Assembly: GCA_017544745.1 (NCBI GenBank)
Contig: JAFYDO010000144.1
Coordinates: 1-8,362 of the forward strand
Reading direction: 5' to 3'
Source of the DNA: Treponema sp.
Lineage (GTDB): Bacteria > Spirochaetota > Spirochaetia > Treponematales > Treponemataceae
DNA length: 8,362 bases
Under the pieces are notes generated by a model. It saw only the letters and a program-made list of their open reading frames with translations. It was not told the DNA's origin and did no database searches. Below, piece after piece: positions 6,032 to 8,362 of this stretch. The position numbers and the translations under genes are program-made. The stretch's first letter is position 1, and every line of letters begins with the position of its first letter.

Positions 6032-6600
6032 GTTTGATTGCCCTGTGTTTTACCTTCTTTTATATCGGTCTATTTACAATAGGCGGCGGGGTAGTTGCAA
6101 TTACCCTCATGCAGCAGACAATTGTTGCGCGCGGTTTGATTAGTCCCGAGCAGTTTTACAATATGGTTGCCATTTCCGAAAGTACTCCGGGGCCAATCGG
6201 CATAAATATGGCAACCTACATAGGCTATAATCTGTACGGAATCCCGGGCGGTATCCTTACTTCTATCTTCGAAGCCATGCCGTCTGTCATAATTATCCTT
6301 ATAATTGCCCGCTTTTTGCAGAAATTCCACGAAAATCCGTTTGTAAAGGGGTCTCTGGCCTTTTTGCGCCCTGTAACAACCGGTCTTATCCTTGTGCCTG
6401 CGGTTCAGGTATTCATTTTTGCACTGGTAAATGTGCCGTCTCAATGGGGTGTACTGCTCACGCTGGACGGCTGGAAGGGCCTTTTTGACTGGATAAGCCT
6501 TGCATTCTACGCAGCCTGCGCCTTTCTGCTGTTTAAGTTTAAGGCACATCCTATTCTCATAATTGTGCTTGGTGCAATTTTTGGGGTGATTTATTTCTAA
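6028..6600 (+). CDS. Chromate transporter (CHR) family protein, short type, second of a pair
   Basis: This 190-residue membrane protein is the second CHR half. It carries the same two family blocks as its neighbour: FYIGLFTIGGGVVAITLMQQ (about 11-30) and VAISESTPGPIGINMATYIG (about 47-66). Hydrophobic segments follow near 73-95, 115-135, 155-170 and 174-190. The C-terminus ends within a hydrophobic segment, without the charged tail of the first protein. It starts within the stop of the first gene (ATGA at 6028-6031), and AGGAGG at 6015-6020 provides a strong ribosome-binding site 7 bases before the ATG, which favours equal synthesis of both halves. A heteromeric transporter is likely from knowledge of the family; its substrate is not determined. 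No terminator is visible after its stop. Confidence 0.9.
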   Translation: MSLIALCFTFFYIGLFTIGGGVVAITLMQQTIVARGLISPEQFYNMVAISESTPGPIGINMATYIGYNLYGIPGGILTSIFEAMPSVIIILIIARFLQKFHENPFVKGSLAFLRPVTTGLILVPAVQVFIFALVNVPSQWGVLLTLDGWKGLFDWISLAFYAACAFLLFKFKAHPILIIVLGAIFGVIYF

Positions 6601-6670
6601 TGCAGAAAACACCCCCTTATGCCGATAATATAAAGACAAGTATCGACATTTAATGAATCTGGAGTTCAAA
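6601..6670 (+). promoter_or_regulatory. clpC upstream region with a sigma-28-like GCCGATAA box and ribosome-binding site
   Basis: This 70-base gap has no hairpin terminator for the CHR genes. GCCGATAA at 6621-6628 equals the -10 consensus of flagellar sigma-28 promoters and would give a leader of about 35 bases. However, the bases at the matching -35 position (6602-6609) do not resemble TAAAGTTT. Overlapping GATAAT and TATAAA could instead serve sigma-70. GGAG at 6661-6664 is the ribosome-binding site, 6 bases before the ATG at 6671. No CIRCE or CtsR-type operator is seen. Confidence 0.4.
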
Positions 6671-8362
6671 ATGAAGAATTTTTCACCACGCGCAAAAGAA
6701 ATTGTTTCTGTTCTGGCTCAGGACGAGGCACGTAAGCTTGGAAGCAAGCAGCTTTTGCCGGAGCATGTTATTCTTGCAATGATTAAAAACAAGGAAGGCC
6801 TTGCATATCAGGTTTTTGACAAGCTTTTGCTCGAACCGGACAACCTCCTTGAATTCATAGAAAAATTCTTTGCAGACGAACGCGGAAACCCAACCCTCGA
6901 AAGCCTTCCAGTAAGCCGCCGCTATCAGCAGCTCATAGATATTGCAGATATAGAAGCAAACGCACTCCATAATGATTATATTGGTACAGAACATCTTTTA
7001 CTTGCCGCAATCCGCGAAGAAGGCAGCATTACAAACCGCTTTTTCCTTGCTGCAGATTATACAATTATGGACGCGCGCTTTGTTGTAACAGAGCTTCAGT
7101 CAGAAAATAATTCTTCTATAAGACAGGCCAGAGCCGAAACCCTTGTAGACACAGTATTTAGAAGTCTTTTGAGCGACGAAGTTACCGGCGGACTTTTTGA
7201 TGTATTTGATGATAAAAAAGATGTCGAAGGTCGCAAAATTGATAAAACTCAGAGAAAAGCAAAGGATTCCTTCCTTTCGGAATACAGCCGCGATCTTACA
7301 AAGCTTGCACGCGAAAACAAGCAGGATCCTGTAGTAGGACGCGACAAAGAGATTCATCGTGTAATTCAGATTCTTGCACGCAGAACAAAAAATAATCCGG
7401 TTTTGACAGGAGAGCCTGGAGTAGGTAAGACTGCCATTGTAGAAGGCCTTGCCCAGAAAATTGCAGCCGGTAAGGTTCCTGCAGATCTTCTTAAAAAACG
7501 CATTCTTTCGCTCGACCTTGCAGCTGTTGTTGCGGGAACAAAATACCGCGGAGAATTTGAAGAGCGCATGAAAAAAATCCTTAAGGAACTTCAGGAAGAC
7601 AAAAATATCATCCTTTTTATTGATGAACTTCATGCAATCATAGGTGCCGGCGGTAACGAAGGTACAATGGATGCCAGCAATATCATGAAGCCTGCTCTTT
7701 CGCGCGGAGAGATTCAGATAATTGGTGCAACTACAACAAAAGAATATACAAAACATATTGAACGCGACCTTGCTCTTGAACGACGCTTTCAGGTTGTAAA
7801 GGTAGAAGAGCCTAACACCGATGAAACAGAAAGCATTTTGCAGGGAATCAAAGAAAAATACGAAAAGTATCACAATGTAATTTATGCCGACGACGTAATT
7901 CCAAGCATTGTAAGATTGAGCAAGCGTTACCTGCCGGAGAAGGTTTTGCCGGATAAAGCAATTGATATTCTGGACGAAGCAGGCGCTGCCAAAAAGATTC
8001 AGGAAGAAGAACGTCCTAGCGAGCTTGCTTTCTTAGAAGAAAAGAAAAAGGAACTCGAAGAAGAAAAGCGCAACCTTGTAATGAATCAGGATTACGAAAA
8101 TGCAGCAGTTGTGCGCGACAAGGTTATTGACCTTAAGAAAAAACTCAACCTTTATACAAACATCTGGGAAAAGAACGGTGGACGTCCTGCCAAAGTAGTT
8201 ACCGGTGCAGATATAGAACGTATCATAAGCGAAATGACAGGCATTCCTGTAGAACAGATGACTGCTTCTGAGACAGAGCGCATTATCCACATGGAAGACG
8301 AGCTTCACCGCACAGTAATCGGGCAGGACAGCGCAGTAAGCCTTATTTCCGGGGCAATCCGC
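6671..8362 (+). CDS. clpC: ClpC, AAA+ unfoldase of the Clp protease (5' part, runs off the window)
   Basis: The first 564 residues of a Hsp100 protein that unfolds substrates with ATP and feeds them to ClpP in the cytoplasm. Visible are the Clp N-domain with its double repeat (about 1-142; the two halves contain LLPEHVILA and IGTEHLLLA) and the first AAA+ module. That module has Walker A GEPGVGKT (247-254), pore loop KYRGEFEER (291-299), Walker B IILFIDE (313-319, D318-E319), sensor-1 region GATTT (352-356) and arginine finger region LERRF (369-373). The middle region (about 445-492) contains a UVR-like helix pair ([21 protein letters not shown]) and is short, which points to ClpC and not ClpB. 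The second AAA+ module begins at the right edge ([11 protein letters not shown]) and is cut off. The linker between N-domain and first AAA+ is about 40 residues longer than I recall for Bacillus ClpC. Confidence 0.94.
   Translation, partial: MKNFSPRAKEIVSVLAQDEARKLGSKQLLPEHVILAMIKNKEGLAYQVFDKLLLEPDNLLEFIEKFFADERGNPTLESLPVSRRYQQLIDIADIEANALHNDYIGTEHLLLAAIREEGSITNRFFLAADYTIMDARFVVTELQSENNSSIRQARAETLVDTVFRSLLSDEVTGGLFDVFDDKKDVEGRKIDKTQRKAKDSFLSEYSRDLTKLARENKQDPVVGRDKEIHRVIQILARRTKNNPVLTGEPGVGKTAIVEGLAQKIAAGKVPADLLKKRILSLDLAAVVAGTKYRGEFEERMKKILKELQEDKNIILFIDELHAIIGAGGNEGTMDASNIMKPALSRGEIQIIGATTTKEYTKHIERDLALERRFQVVKVEEPNTDETESILQGIKEKYEKYHNVIYADDVIPSIVRLSKRYLPEKVLPDKAIDILDEAGAAKKIQEEERPSELAFLEEKKKELEEEKRNLVMNQDYENAAVVRDKVIDLKKKLNLYTNIWEKNGGRPAKVVTGADIERIISEMTGIPVEQMTASETERIIHMEDELHRTVIGQDSAVSLISGAIR

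Noticed and set aside
5408..6600. Reading the CHR pair as a proven chromate-resistance determinant, or as one ChrA gene split by a frameshift.
   Set aside because: Paired short CHR proteins are a normal form of the family. Each has its own start and ribosome-binding site, and the substrate is not shown by sequence.
6601..6670. CIRCE (HrcA) or CtsR heat-shock operators before clpC.
   Set aside because: Neither the TTAGCACTC/GAGTGCTAA inverted repeat nor a GGTCAAA-type heptad repeat is present.
7100..7873. A 257-codon open frame on the minus strand.
   Set aside because: It is antisense to clpC across the linker and first AAA+ module. Its product is rich in Phe, Cys, Lys and Asn without a domain pattern, as expected for a shadow frame.

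Overview
The window looks like a chromosomal segment of a spirochaete, most likely a Treponema. The cheX and cheY genes sit in the order known from the treponemal chemotaxis operon cheA-cheW-cheX-cheY, and CheY carries the roughly 25-residue N-terminal extension I associate with spirochaete CheY. By eye the G+C content is moderate (about 40 to 45%). No RNA gene, CRISPR array, insertion sequence or phage gene was seen. Genes cover nearly everything, and no gene-free stretch exceeds 75 bases.

Layout. 1-72 is the last 23 codons of an upstream gene, possibly cheW by position only. 85-1018 holds cheX and cheY on the plus strand, closed by a strong hairpin terminator (1030-1066). The outer bases of its loop and stem carry a sequence recognised as a widespread dispersed repeat. 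malQ (4-alpha-glucanotransferase, 1076-2656) starts right behind the terminator's T run. A NarL-type response regulator (2653-3303, minus strand) overlaps the end of malQ tail to tail by 4 bases. Only 45 AT-rich bases separate it from a divergent histidine kinase (3349-5436). Two half-size chromate-transporter (CHR) proteins follow (5408-6031 and 6028-6600), with coding overlaps of 29 and 4 bases. A clpC gene (from 6671) runs off the right edge.

The most interesting part is the block 2653-6600. The kinase has a LacI/GalR-type ligand-binding domain at its very N-terminus, without a DNA-binding domain, signal peptide or clear membrane anchor. A middle region that may be GAF-like and a HisKA_3/HATPase_c transmitter follow. 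It therefore looks like a soluble sensor of a cytoplasmic ligand, partnered with the divergent regulator and translationally coupled to a pair of short CHR transporters. The regulator and kinase genes both lack Shine-Dalgarno sequences, whereas every other complete start in the window has one. Each has a -10-like hexamer 6 bases before its ATG, which suggests leaderless mRNAs. The ligand and the transported ion cannot be read from the sequence.

The chemotaxis genes control flagellar reversal (CheY is the signal, CheX the phosphatase), malQ belongs to glucan metabolism, and clpC to protein quality control. Apart from the kinase-regulator-transporter block I see no functional link among them beyond proximity.
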